Notes: a model not told the origin generated them from the letters alone. Positions 1 through 6,743 are shown, numbered from the stretch's first letter. The stretch: DNA of 8,280 bases from Actinomycetota bacterium (GCA_028697935.1 JAQVEM010000060.1:1-8280), one strand, 5' to 3'. Numbers and translations are program-made.

Positions 1-604
1 TTGTTATTTTAAAAAACCATTGCGACAGAACTCTTCTTTCAACAGGACTGTCACACCTTTCACATTTACCGGAAATGACCTGTTCATTTGCAAGAACAGT
101 CTGGCAGGAATTACACCAGTTAACCGGAGCCTCTTTTTTCTCTGCCAGGCCCATCCTGTAAAATAGCAGGAAAAACCATTGTGTCCATTTATAATAATCA
201 GGATCAGAAGTTATTACTTCATCATTGAAGTCATAACTCATCCCCATTCGTTTCAGAGCTTTCCTCATTTTATCAATATTGGTCATAGTGCTCACGCTCG
301 GGTGAAGCCCGCTCTTTATTGCTGCATTTTCAGCAGGCAGCCCAAAGGCATCAAAACCAATCGGATGGAGAACATTGTATCCTTTTCTCGAAAGAATTCT
401 TGCTATAACATCTCCAATTGTATAATTTCTCGCATGACCCATGTGAGGCTCTCCTGAGGGATAGGGGAACATTTCCAGTATGTAATATTTTGGATCTTTT
501 TTAGAAGATTTAAGAGAATACAATTTCTCCTCTTCCCATTTTTTAATTATTTTTTCTTCTATCTCGTGAGGATTGTATGTTTTATTTAACTTTGTTCTTC
601 CCAA
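1..604 (-). CDS. leuS: Leucyl-tRNA synthetase, N-terminal part (cut by window edge)
   Basis: Class I aminoacyl-tRNA synthetase that attaches leucine to tRNA-Leu in the cytoplasm. I translated 201 codons; the rest lies left of position 1. Visible: FPYPSG (residues 46-51), the HIGH-type ATP-binding motif as HMGH (54-57), GDVIAR, the FDAFGLPAENAA stretch (84-95) typical of bacterial LeuRS, and a zinc-binding WCNSC (C164, C167) with CERC (C181, C184) before QWFFKIT. The start is TTG: an in-frame TAA lies two codons upstream, and a GAAAGGA Shine-Dalgarno ends 7 nt before it. The next Met (residue 45) would fall inside the catalytic core. The gene follows rsfS after 18 nt, so it is probably co-transcribed. 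The family assignment is secure; the missing part (editing, anticodon-binding domains, KMSKS) cannot be judged. Confidence 0.96.
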   Translation of the reverse strand, partial: MGRTKLNKTYNPHEIEEKIIKKWEEEKLYSLKSSKKDPKYYILEMFPYPSGEPHMGHARNYTIGDVIARILSRKGYNVLHPIGFDAFGLPAENAAIKSGLHPSVSTMTNIDKMRKALKRMGMSYDFNDEVITSDPDYYKWTQWFFLLFYRMGLAEKKEAPVNWCNSCQTVLANEQVISGKCERCDSPVERRVLSQWFFKIT

Positions 605-611
605 GTATTAA

Positions 612-618
612 TCCTTTC
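612..618 (-). promoter_or_regulatory. Ribosome binding site of leuS (fixes TTG start)
   Basis: GAAAGGA on the minus strand, 7 nt before the TTG codon at 604-602. It sits in the 18-nt gap after rsfS. Together with the in-frame TAA just upstream, it decides for TTG as the leuS start. The same heptamer precedes the TTG start of proB. Confidence 0.8.
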
Positions 619-622
619 AAAG

Positions 623-1111
623 TTATATAGATTTATTATGTTTATCTTTAATAGACTTATTTTTAACAGTTCTGTCAGGTTTGACAGATTTATAAGACAG
701 GGTAGGTCTGGCAGGCTTAGCTTCACACCATTCTATTTCAGCTGAATCTCTCCACAGTCTTTCAAGTCCATAATATTCTCTTAACTCATTTGTAAAAATA
801 TGAATCACAAAATCACTATAGTCAATCAAAATCCACCCTCCTTCAGGCAGACCACTTATATTAATAGCATTAAGATTCTTATTTTTTAGATAAATACAGA
901 TTTCTTCCTGTATTCTTCTGGTTAACCTCGTATTTTTTGCGCTGATTATTATGAAGTAATCAGTTATGATGAGCCTTGACCGCATATCAAGTATTTTTAT
1001 ATAATCTGCTTTTTTCTCATCTGCTATTTTAGCTATTGCCTTAATGACCTTAATTATATCTTTTGATTTTTTTGTTTCAGATTCAATAGATTTAGTTACC
1101 CTTTTTACCAC
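623..1111 (-). CDS. rsfS: Ribosomal silencing factor RsfS (Iojap/DUF143 family)
   Basis: 162 aa. Family members bind uL14 on the 50S subunit and block 30S joining, lowering translation when nutrients are short. Family hallmarks are visible: ITDYFIIISAKN (residues 49-60), PEGGWILIDYSDFVIHIF (89-106) and YYGLERLW (113-120). The start is GTG at 1111, sharing one base with the TAG stop of the LCP gene (TAGTG). An in-frame TGA lies a few codons upstream and no other start codon precedes the conserved core, so GTG is forced. The only purine-rich stretch (GGGAG) is about 15 nt away, too far for a standard site, so re-initiation after the LCP gene is likely. The protein is longer than the usual 105-120 aa: it has about 15 extra N-terminal residues and a Lys-rich tail (about 132-162) with NKSI twice. 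Function assignment is firm; the role of the tail is unknown. Confidence 0.93.
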   Translation of the reverse strand: MVKRVTKSIESETKKSKDIIKVIKAIAKIADEKKADYIKILDMRSRLIITDYFIIISAKNTRLTRRIQEEICIYLKNKNLNAINISGLPEGGWILIDYSDFVIHIFTNELREYYGLERLWRDSAEIEWCEAKPARPTLSYKSVKPDRTVKNKSIKDKHNKSI

Positions 1112-2955
1112 TATTTTGTATAATCACTCCCTATGGTTACACTAATATCCGCATTATCAGGACTATTCTCTGAATATTCTATTACTCCCACGCCAAGTCT
1201 TTCTCTTATTTTTCGAGCAACCTCATTAACTACTTCAGTAGAATTAAAAACAGTTATCTTGGTTTCGGTATATTTGAAATTTTCAGCACTTCTTGGCTCC
1301 AGCAGAACCACAGTTTCTTCTGTTGAATTGAAATAACTATCAAGAATATCGGTAACAGTGGCGGCAAGACCAGCTGTGCCCTCCCCATTTAAAACAATTA
1401 TTTTCACCAACTGTTCTTCCTGTTCCTGTTCCTGTTCCTCTCCCTGGCTTTCCTGTGAACCCTTTGATATTTCAAGGTAGTCTTTTCCCAAAATTACTAT
1501 GATATCTGAATTAGTTATATCTTCTTCCCGTGGACTGATACTACCTGCCCCCAGTATATTTTTAATATCATCAGCTGCAGCAAGTTTATTTGCATCAGGA
1601 GAATATACAAGGATCTGTGTGCTTTCGTATATACTATCCGAGTTTCCTACCTCAACTACTTCATACTTATTATTACCATCATCAAACTTAAGGTCTTTAA
1701 ACTTTTCAGCTGTACTGGCTGCCAGTCCGAAAGCATCAGGAGAATCATAAGCCCCGTTCAATATTGTAATTTTTACTGCTTCGGTAAAATCAGTATCTTC
1801 ACCAGATGGTACGATTCCCTCCTTGTTAAAAATACTTGCAAGCTTTGAGATATCCTGCGGTACATAAACAATTTCTTCATCCTTTAGTTCTGTAGATGAT
1901 ACACTCAGGGCATAGGTGTGATTCTTATCATCACTTACCCTGGAAAGTGTTGTGAATATTTTTATCCCATCTTCCATGCTTAAATCAGTATCCATGAAAT
2001 CTTTAATTAAATTTAAATTTCTTGATATTTCTTCGTCATCTTTACCGGCTACTTTCTTTATAATTGCATCCACAATTAATTTTTGATTTTTAATGTTTTC
2101 TACAGGTACATCCTTTTCTATACCGCTATAATACTTTAGAAAACTCACTGCCTTCTCTCCATCAATAAGATTATTACCTTCCTCCAGTGTAAAAGTTGAA
2201 TTATCGTTATAATTTTTTATTGTAACTTCCTCAGTCAGTTTAAGGTCTATTCCACCTAATTTATTTATCACATTGATTACATCAAACAGAATATAATAAT
2301 CTATTTCCATATTCATACCCAGATTATTCTTTAAAGAAAGACTCAACAGGTCCATTCCCCCCATATTTACAGACTTCCCTATTAACTCTGCACCAAAACC
2401 AGGAATATCCATCAATGTCTTCGGCGGAATGCATAACGAAATTAATTTATTTTCACTGCTATAATAGCTAGAAAATATAATTGAATTAATATCAGGTTGC
2501 AACAGGTCTTCCTCGGCACAGGCAATAATAATATTAATATCTTCACCAAGTATCAGCGATTCAGGTATAGTTATTCTTGCCTCCTCCTCTTCCGCTGTTG
2601 CTGCTTCTTGCTTCAGAGAAATTTTGTTTCTAATCCATGGAGCCAGCTTAAAAACTATTCCTGCTGCCACAAGAGCTACGACAACAAGTATTGCAATTAG
2701 CCTCCATACTGCTTTTCTTTTTTTCTTTTTCTGCCTTGTTCTTTTACTTCTCAGGCCTTCTCTTTCTATATCTTCACTCTCTCTATAACCTTCAAATTCA
2801 AAATCCTCATCTTTAAAGAAATCATCACCTGAATCATTTGAATAATTCTTTCCTTCTTCTTCATCATCCAATCCATAAAAACCTCTATCTATATTGTCAT
2901 CGTCATCTTCAAAGTTATTATCCCTGAATCCTTTTTCATCTTCATTGAAAGACAT
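1111..2955 (-). CDS. Membrane-anchored LCP-type protein with two LytR_C domains, catalytic arginines missing
   Basis: 614 aa. Order: very acidic cytoplasmic head (1-66), basic patch RSKRTRQKKKKRK (69-81), one membrane helix (about 83-105), Glu-rich spacer, an LCP-like domain (about 135-303), a first LytR_C domain (about 393-495, from VKITILNG), a Glu/Gln linker (498-516) and a second LytR_C domain (517-612, from VKIIVLNG). LCP enzymes move wall polymers from a lipid carrier to peptidoglycan outside the membrane. The fold signature is present (DIPGFG at 183-188, NMGG, IDYYILFD, NKLGGIDL, LIDGEKAVSFL), but SIPRD reads CIPPK (175-179), the usual R.R pair reads KYY, and the D..R..RQ segment has no Arg (about 282-291). 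I infer a non-catalytic or altered LCP. ATG at 2955 is chosen because GGAGG lies 9 nt upstream; an ATG six codons earlier (2973) has no such site. It begins 2 nt after yqeK and overlaps rsfS by 1 nt. This is a common position for an LCP gene. Confidence 0.85.
   Translation of the reverse strand: MSFNEDEKGFRDNNFEDDDDNIDRGFYGLDDEEEGKNYSNDSGDDFFKDEDFEFEGYRESEDIEREGLRSKRTRQKKKKRKAVWRLIAILVVVALVAAGIVFKLAPWIRNKISLKQEAATAEEEEARITIPESLILGEDINIIIACAEEDLLQPDINSIIFSSYYSSENKLISLCIPPKTLMDIPGFGAELIGKSVNMGGMDLLSLSLKNNLGMNMEIDYYILFDVINVINKLGGIDLKLTEEVTIKNYNDNSTFTLEEGNNLIDGEKAVSFLKYYSGIEKDVPVENIKNQKLIVDAIIKKVAGKDDEEISRNLNLIKDFMDTDLSMEDGIKIFTTLSRVSDDKNHTYALSVSSTELKDEEIVYVPQDISKLASIFNKEGIVPSGEDTDFTEAVKITILNGAYDSPDAFGLAASTAEKFKDLKFDDGNNKYEVVEVGNSDSIYESTQILVYSPDANKLAAADDIKNILGAGSISPREEDITNSDIIVILGKDYLEISKGSQESQGEEQEQEQEEQLVKIIVLNGEGTAGLAATVTDILDSYFNSTEETVVLLEPRSAENFKYTETKITVFNSTEVVNEVARKIRERLGVGVIEYSENSPDNADISVTIGSDYTK
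1421..1438 (-). repeat. Hexanucleotide tandem repeat in the LCP-protein linker
   Basis: Three perfect copies of TGTTCC on the plus strand, read on the minus strand as Gln/Glu codons in the EQEQEQ part of the linker between the two LytR_C domains. Repeats like this can change copy number in frame and so alter linker length. Confidence 0.7.
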
Positions 2956-2957
2956 AT

Positions 2958-3578
2958 TTAAATACCTCCACAAATATTATTCCAGACCCTGACTGTATCA
3001 GGGTGCATAAGATTATTTCCTTTTATAATATATATTATATTATTTTTATACAATTCCAATAAACACAAATTTATATTCTCTAAAGAAAGAGCTCTCAAGT
3101 ATTCCACACCTTCATAATTTCTACTTTTCTCAACCTTATCAGCAATAAATAAAATTCTGTCCTCCATACTCATATCACAATAACCTATTGTATGATACTT
3201 TATAGCCCTCAGTATCTTAGTTTCAGTAATATTAAAATCCCTCAAAACGAGATAATCACCCACAAAGCTATGAAGAAGCTGTGGCATTTTTAATTCAAGG
3301 CTACTGACTTTAAGATTATTTTCTTCCACTATTTTAACAAGTTCACTGTAGCTAAATATTTTACCATAATCATGCAAAAGACACGCTATACCCAGACTAA
3401 AAAAATCCAGACCGGGAAAATCTGGCAAAATTTTTTCAGCAATTAAGCCTGCATATTCCAGAGTATTTATAGAATGGCAGTAAAGTGAGTCAGACATAAC
3501 ATTTTTTATTCTTCCTTCGAGTTCCTTAAGATATTTTTTTTGACTGTCCTCTAATGGAAATTTATTTATAAAGTCCAT
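2958..3578 (-). CDS. yqeK: YqeK-family HD-domain phosphohydrolase, probable Ap4A hydrolase
   Basis: 206 aa, near the usual length of about 190-200. YqeK proteins are metal-dependent HD-domain enzymes shown to cleave diadenosine tetraphosphate symmetrically to two ADP; the substrate here is inferred from family. Metal-ligand positions are all visible: H35 (YCHSIN), the HD pair H69-D70 in ACLLHDYGK, H103 in PQLLHS, H129 in AIKYHTIG and D147 in IADKVEKSR, followed by the family's R153 and YEGVEYLRALS. The start ATG lies 17 nt inside the end of nadD and no Shine-Dalgarno is near it, so translation is probably coupled to nadD. nadD-yqeK adjacency is a recurrent arrangement. Ap4A is a by-product of aminoacyl-tRNA synthetases, so the nearby leuS may be a loose functional link (inference). 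Confidence 0.92.
   Translation of the reverse strand: MDFINKFPLEDSQKKYLKELEGRIKNVMSDSLYCHSINTLEYAGLIAEKILPDFPGLDFFSLGIACLLHDYGKIFSYSELVKIVEENNLKVSSLELKMPQLLHSFVGDYLVLRDFNITETKILRAIKYHTIGYCDMSMEDRILFIADKVEKSRNYEGVEYLRALSLENINLCLLELYKNNIIYIIKGNNLMHPDTVRVWNNICGGI
2965..2969 (-). promoter_or_regulatory. Ribosome binding site of the LCP gene, inside yqeK
   Basis: GGAGG, 9 nt before ATG 2955-2953. It lies inside the last codons of yqeK (the Gly-Gly pair), so ribosomes ending yqeK pass over it. It is the strongest Shine-Dalgarno in the window and decides the LCP start against the ATG at 2973. Confidence 0.85.
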
Positions 3579-4200
3579 TTTTTAATATATAATTACTAAC
3601 TCCTTCAGGCACTAAATAATCAATCGGCCTATTGTTTTTTACTCTGTTTCTAATATCAGTTGAGGAAATGGAGAGAGCAGGTATTTCCATTACAAATATC
3701 TTCTCGTTAGCCGCTTCTATATCATTATTAAATAACTTACTTTTTAATTCTTCAAGCCGTGTAAGATCATAGCCAGGCCTGGTAGCCGCTATGAAGTTAC
3801 AGAGCGTTACAATTTCCTCTGTATTCTTCCATGTAAGTATTTCCAGTATAGCATCGGCTCCTGTTATAAAATAAAGAAGTGCATCTTTTCCATATATCTT
3901 TTTTAACATGCGGAGCGTATCTATAGTATAGGATTTCCCTTTTCTATCCACTTCTATCCTTGAAACAAAAAAATCCCTGTTCGAAGAAGTGGCTATAACA
4001 GTCATAATATATCTGTCTTCTGCACTTGCCAGCCTATTTTCCACTTTATGAGGAGGATTGCCCGTCGGTATAAAAATTACCACATCAAGTTTAAACTGGC
4101 TTAATGCTTCCTGCGCGGTAACAAGGTGACCATGATGAATGGGGTTAAATGTTCCTCCCATTACCCCTATTTTTTTATATTGCCTGTCTTCTTTTCCCAC
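3562..4200 (-). CDS. nadD: Nicotinate-nucleotide adenylyltransferase
   Basis: 212 aa, normal length. It transfers AMP from ATP to nicotinate mononucleotide to give deamido-NAD, the step before NAD synthetase. Seen: GGTFNPIHHGHL (residues 15-26) with the nucleotidyltransferase HxGH motif at H22-H25, GNPPHK (47-52), SYTIDTL (90-96), FITGADAILEI with W124 (111-124) and the C-terminal ISSTDIR (178-184). The start is GTG at 4200, with AAGGA 8 nt upstream. The first ATG (codon 14) is inside the nucleotide-binding loop, so GTG is preferred. It follows proA after 54 nt and overlaps yqeK by 17 nt. Identity is secure. Confidence 0.96.
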   Translation of the reverse strand: MGKEDRQYKKIGVMGGTFNPIHHGHLVTAQEALSQFKLDVVIFIPTGNPPHKVENRLASAEDRYIMTVIATSSNRDFFVSRIEVDRKGKSYTIDTLRMLKKIYGKDALLYFITGADAILEILTWKNTEEIVTLCNFIAATRPGYDLTRLEELKSKLFNNDIEAANEKIFVMEIPALSISSTDIRNRVKNNRPIDYLVPEGVSNYILKNGLYK

Positions 4201-4203
4201 TTG

Positions 4204-4223
4204 ATTTATCCTTATTTATCCTG
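4204..4223. repeat. 10-bp tandem duplication covering the nadD Shine-Dalgarno
   Basis: Plus-strand ATTTATCCTT followed directly by ATTTATCCTG, 9 of 10 bases equal. The downstream copy in the sense of transcription holds the working AAGGA of nadD. It lies in the proA-nadD gap. Confidence 0.75.
4209..4213 (-). promoter_or_regulatory. Ribosome binding site of nadD (supports GTG start)
   Basis: AAGGA, 8 nt before the GTG at 4200. It lies inside a 10-bp imperfect tandem duplication, so a second AGGA copy stands 10 nt further upstream, too far to serve this start. Confidence 0.75.
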
Positions 4224-4245
4224 ACTCTATAACCCTATTCATTTT

Positions 4246-4263
4246 TTATTCTCTCTATTCTCT
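4246..4263. repeat. 9-bp tandem duplication of the proA terminal codons and stop
   Basis: On the minus strand AGAGAATAG (Arg-Glu-stop of proA, 4263-4255) is followed directly by AGAGAATAA (4254-4246), 8 of 9 bases equal. The second copy stays in frame and gives a back-up TAA three codons after the TAG. Confidence 0.75.
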
Positions 4264-5511
4264 TATCTGCCCATTACCGGATACTATAAATTTATTTGAA
4301 GTCAGCTCCCTCAGTCCCATAGGGCCTCTCCAGTGCAGCTTCTGTGTACTTATGCCAATTTCAGTACCCATACCAAATTGTTCTCCATCAGTAAATCTTG
4401 TAGAGGCATTTACAAAAACTGCAGCCGAGTCCACCTCTCTGGTAAAATAAATAGAATTCTTATAATCCGAAGTTATTATAGCTTCAGTGTGATGTGAGCC
4501 ATACTTATTTATATGTGTAACAGCTTCTTTGATATTTTTAACCACTTTAGCCGCCATTTTATAGTCAAGATATTCCTCATACCAGTCTTCCTCTGACGCC
4601 AGTTCAATTGAAGGATATATTTTTATAGTTGCAGGGCACCCGAGAAGCTTCACGTTTTCATCTTCAAGTCTTTTCAGTACAAATGGCAATATCTTCTGTG
4701 CCACCCCGGTGTGTACCAGCAATTTTTCGGCTGCATTACATACACTCGGACGCTGCGTCTTAGCATTTATTATTATTTTTGAAATTAATTCCAGGCTTAT
4801 ACCTTCAAGCTTATCATCTATATAAATATGGCAATTGCCAATCCCTGTTTCAATAACAGGTACCTTTGAATTTTCAACCACGCTGTCAATCAGACTTTTA
4901 CCGCCCCTCGGTATAAGAACATCAACATACTGCCGGAGCTGCATTAGTTTTACAACATCTTCTTTATCTGTAGTAGGAATAATCTGGATTATATCCACAG
5001 GAAGATTATTATCTTTAAGCGCCCTGCCCATTATTTCCACCAGTTTTTTATTGGTATTTAAAGCATGCGAGCTTCCTCTTAAAATAACACTATTCCCTGC
5101 TTTAAGGCATAAAACTGATGCATCAATAGTGACTTCAGGTCTCGCCTCATATATTATTCCTACAACTCCCAGAGGAACCCTGATATTTTCCAGAATTAAG
5201 CCATTGGGAAGATTATAGCCAAAAATAACCTCTCCTACAGGATCATTAAGCCTGATAACTTTGTCTATGCTTTCCGCTTTTTTTTCTATTCTTTCCCGGT
5301 CCAGTTTTAATCTATCTATAAAACTTTCCGATGCTCCGCCACGCCTGGATATATCTATATCTTTTTCATTTTCTTTAACAATCTCTTCAGCGCCAGATAT
5401 AATACGCTTTGAGATATCAAAAAGTATTTTATTTTTTAATTCTGTAGTGGCACTGGAGATAAATTTTACGCTCTCTTTTGACTTTTTTGCTATTTCCGTT
5501 ACTATATCCAT
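4255..5511 (-). CDS. proA: Gamma-glutamyl phosphate reductase (glutamate-5-semialdehyde dehydrogenase)
   Basis: 418 aa, almost the family's standard length. It reduces gamma-glutamyl phosphate, the product of ProB, with NADPH to glutamate-5-semialdehyde, which cyclises toward proline. Seen: VPLGVVGIIYEARPEVT (112-128), CLKAGNSVILRGSSHA (135-150), IPRGGKSLI (200-208), the catalytic cysteine C258 in TQRPSVCNAAEKLLVH, VNASTRFTDGEQFGMGTEIGIST and the end motif GLRELTSNKFIVSGNGQIR. ATG at 5511 has GAGG 5 nt upstream. The gene follows proB after 79 nt, a gap with a promoter-like extended -10, so it may be transcribed both from upstream and on its own. No proC is in the window. Identity is secure. 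Confidence 0.97.
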   Translation of the reverse strand: MDIVTEIAKKSKESVKFISSATTELKNKILFDISKRIISGAEEIVKENEKDIDISRRGGASESFIDRLKLDRERIEKKAESIDKVIRLNDPVGEVIFGYNLPNGLILENIRVPLGVVGIIYEARPEVTIDASVLCLKAGNSVILRGSSHALNTNKKLVEIMGRALKDNNLPVDIIQIIPTTDKEDVVKLMQLRQYVDVLIPRGGKSLIDSVVENSKVPVIETGIGNCHIYIDDKLEGISLELISKIIINAKTQRPSVCNAAEKLLVHTGVAQKILPFVLKRLEDENVKLLGCPATIKIYPSIELASEEDWYEEYLDYKMAAKVVKNIKEAVTHINKYGSHHTEAIITSDYKNSIYFTREVDSAAVFVNASTRFTDGEQFGMGTEIGISTQKLHWRGPMGLRELTSNKFIVSGNGQIRE

Positions 5512-5516
5512 TCGTA

Positions 5517-5520
5517 CCTC
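5517..5520 (-). promoter_or_regulatory. Ribosome binding site of proA
   Basis: GAGG, 5 nt before ATG 5511. Short but well enough placed to support this start. Confidence 0.65.
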
Positions 5521-5523
5521 AGG

Positions 5524-5539
5524 TTCATTATTTCATTAT
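5524..5539. repeat. 8-bp perfect tandem duplication in the proB-proA gap
   Basis: TTCATTAT twice in direct succession on the plus strand, in the leader of proA. In AT-rich DNA a repeat this short may be chance. Confidence 0.6.
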
Positions 5540-5551
5540 AATTATTGTTTA

Positions 5552-5560
5552 ATTATAGCA
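5552..5560 (-). promoter_or_regulatory. Possible promoter of proA (extended -10)
   Basis: The minus strand reads TGCTATAAT, a perfect extended -10 (TGnTATAAT) for a sigma-70-type factor. It would start RNA near 5545, about 35 nt before the proA ATG. The -35 region, 16-18 nt upstream, is only AATTT-like and far from TTGACA; extended -10 promoters often tolerate that. In such AT-rich DNA TATAAT is common, so this is a candidate only. Confidence 0.4.
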
Positions 5561-5577
5561 TAAAATAATAAATGAAA

Positions 5578-5603
5578 TTATTCATAAAAATTATTCATAA
5601 AAA
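5578..5603. repeat. 13-bp perfect tandem duplication of the proB end
   Basis: TTATTCATAAAAA occurs twice back to back (5578-5590 and 5591-5603). The right copy encodes the last residues and TAA stop of proB on the minus strand; the left copy is non-coding. This is the longest perfect tandem copy I found in the window. Confidence 0.85.
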
Positions 5604-6730
5604 ACCACAAGACCGTCCCTGTGAATTACTTCATCACACATAGAAGTGCCAAATTCTGATAGAATTTTTTTCCTGTTTTTACCTTTTATTTTTTCTAATT
5701 CTTCACTTGAAAAATTAGTAATTCCTTTTGCAATTAGTTTTCCTTCAAGAGAGAGAACTTCTAATGTATCTCCCCTGCTGAATTTACCTCTTACTTCCAC
5801 CACACCAACCGGAAGTACGCTTTTCCCATTGTTGAGAACAGCTTCTTCCGCACCTTTATCAATTACTATAGTACCTCTCGTTCTTTTTCCAAAAGCAATC
5901 CACTTTTTTACACTTTTTACTCTTTTGCCTGCCCGGGGAGCAAAAAAAGTACCCACATCATCTCCAGAGATAATTTTATTTAAAATATTTTTCACCCTGC
6001 TGCTGGCAATTATTGTCCCTATACCTGAAAAAGAGCAAATTTCTGCAGCTTTTATCTTTGACTTCATCCCACCTATGCCGTAGGTTGAGCCGATACCACC
6101 GGCTGAATCTTCTATATTTTTATCTATTTTACCAATAAATGAGATAAGCTTTGCATCACTATAGATTCTCGGGTCTTTATCATACATACCTTCAATATCT
6201 GTTAAAATTACCAGAATATCTGCCTCTGCAAGGACCGCTACCATAGCAGCAAGCCTGTCATTATCTCCAAACTTTATTTCATCTGTGGCTACACTGTCAT
6301 TTTCATTAATTACAGGTATAACTTTTAAATTTATCAGATTATTTATAGTATTTCTAATATTAAGATACTGCTGCCTTCTTGTTGTATCTTCGTGGGTCAG
6401 CAGTATCTGACCTGTTTTTATGCTGTTTTTTGAAAACAGCTCACTGTACAGGCTCATCAGTTTAACCTGGCCTATTGAAGCGGCTGCCTGGAGAAGCGTC
6501 AAATCATCGGGCTTTTTACTGATTCCAAGGCTTTCAAGTCCCGCAGCAATAGCACCACTTGTAACTATTATTATTTCCATTCCTTTTCTGGTAAGTGAAC
6601 TTACTTCATTTACAAATTTTTTTATACTGGCCCTGTCAAGTCTCCCGTTTTCTGCTGTCAGGCTGCTTGAGCCAATTTTTACAACCATTCTTTTAACGCC
6701 TGATAAGTATTTTTTTCTATCTATTTCCAA
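5591..6730 (-). CDS. proB: Glutamate 5-kinase with C-terminal PUA domain
   Basis: 379 aa. It phosphorylates glutamate on the gamma-carboxyl group, the committed step of proline synthesis, usually feedback-inhibited by proline. Amino-acid kinase domain (about 13-265): VVKIGSSSL (16-24), TSGAIAAG (57-64), INENDSV (141-147), FGDNDRLAAMVA (154-165), LTDIEGMYDKDP (176-187) and GIGGMKSKIKAA (218-229). A PUA domain fills about 278-375 (GTIVIDKGAEEAV, LPVGVVEVRGKFSRGD). The start is TTG at 6730: an in-frame TAA is directly adjacent upstream and GAAAGGA lies 6 nt before it. The first ATG (codon 15) would begin right at the core strand. It follows obg after 67 nt of repeat-rich DNA. Its last 13 bp are duplicated just downstream without changing the protein. 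Identity is secure. Confidence 0.97.
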   Translation of the reverse strand: MEIDRKKYLSGVKRMVVKIGSSSLTAENGRLDRASIKKFVNEVSSLTRKGMEIIIVTSGAIAAGLESLGISKKPDDLTLLQAAASIGQVKLMSLYSELFSKNSIKTGQILLTHEDTTRRQQYLNIRNTINNLINLKVIPVINENDSVATDEIKFGDNDRLAAMVAVLAEADILVILTDIEGMYDKDPRIYSDAKLISFIGKIDKNIEDSAGGIGSTYGIGGMKSKIKAAEICSFSGIGTIIASSRVKNILNKIISGDDVGTFFAPRAGKRVKSVKKWIAFGKRTRGTIVIDKGAEEAVLNNGKSVLPVGVVEVRGKFSRGDTLEVLSLEGKLIAKGITNFSSEELEKIKGKNRKKILSEFGTSMCDEVIHRDGLVVFYE

Positions 6731-6736
6731 TTAATT

Positions 6737-6743
6737 TCCTTTC
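6737..6743 (-). promoter_or_regulatory. Ribosome binding site of proB (fixes TTG start)
   Basis: GAAAGGA, 6 nt before the TTG at 6730-6728. With the in-frame TAA immediately before the TTG it makes this the only sensible upstream start. Confidence 0.8.

Noticed and set aside
179..457. Plus-strand open frame opposite leuS
   Set aside because: It is antisense to the conserved LeuRS core, has no family resemblance and no ribosome binding site I can support.
2956..2973. LCP start at ATG 2973
   Set aside because: It lies inside yqeK without a Shine-Dalgarno, while ATG 2955 has GGAGG 9 nt upstream.
3579..3610. GGAG upstream of yqeK as its ribosome binding site
   Set aside because: It is about 21 nt from the ATG, too far; coupling to nadD translation explains the start better.
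4835..5218. Plus-strand open frame opposite proA
   Set aside because: It lies fully antisense to the conserved ProA core; its Ser/Thr/Leu-rich content is what a reverse-strand shadow gives.
5560..5590. AT-only inverted repeat after proB as a terminator
   Set aside because: The stem is about five A/T pairs with no GC, so it would not terminate; it is probably a by-product of base composition.
5646..6083. Plus-strand open frames opposite proB (also 6420-6734)
   Set aside because: Antisense to proB, whose motifs are complete; no independent evidence for coding.
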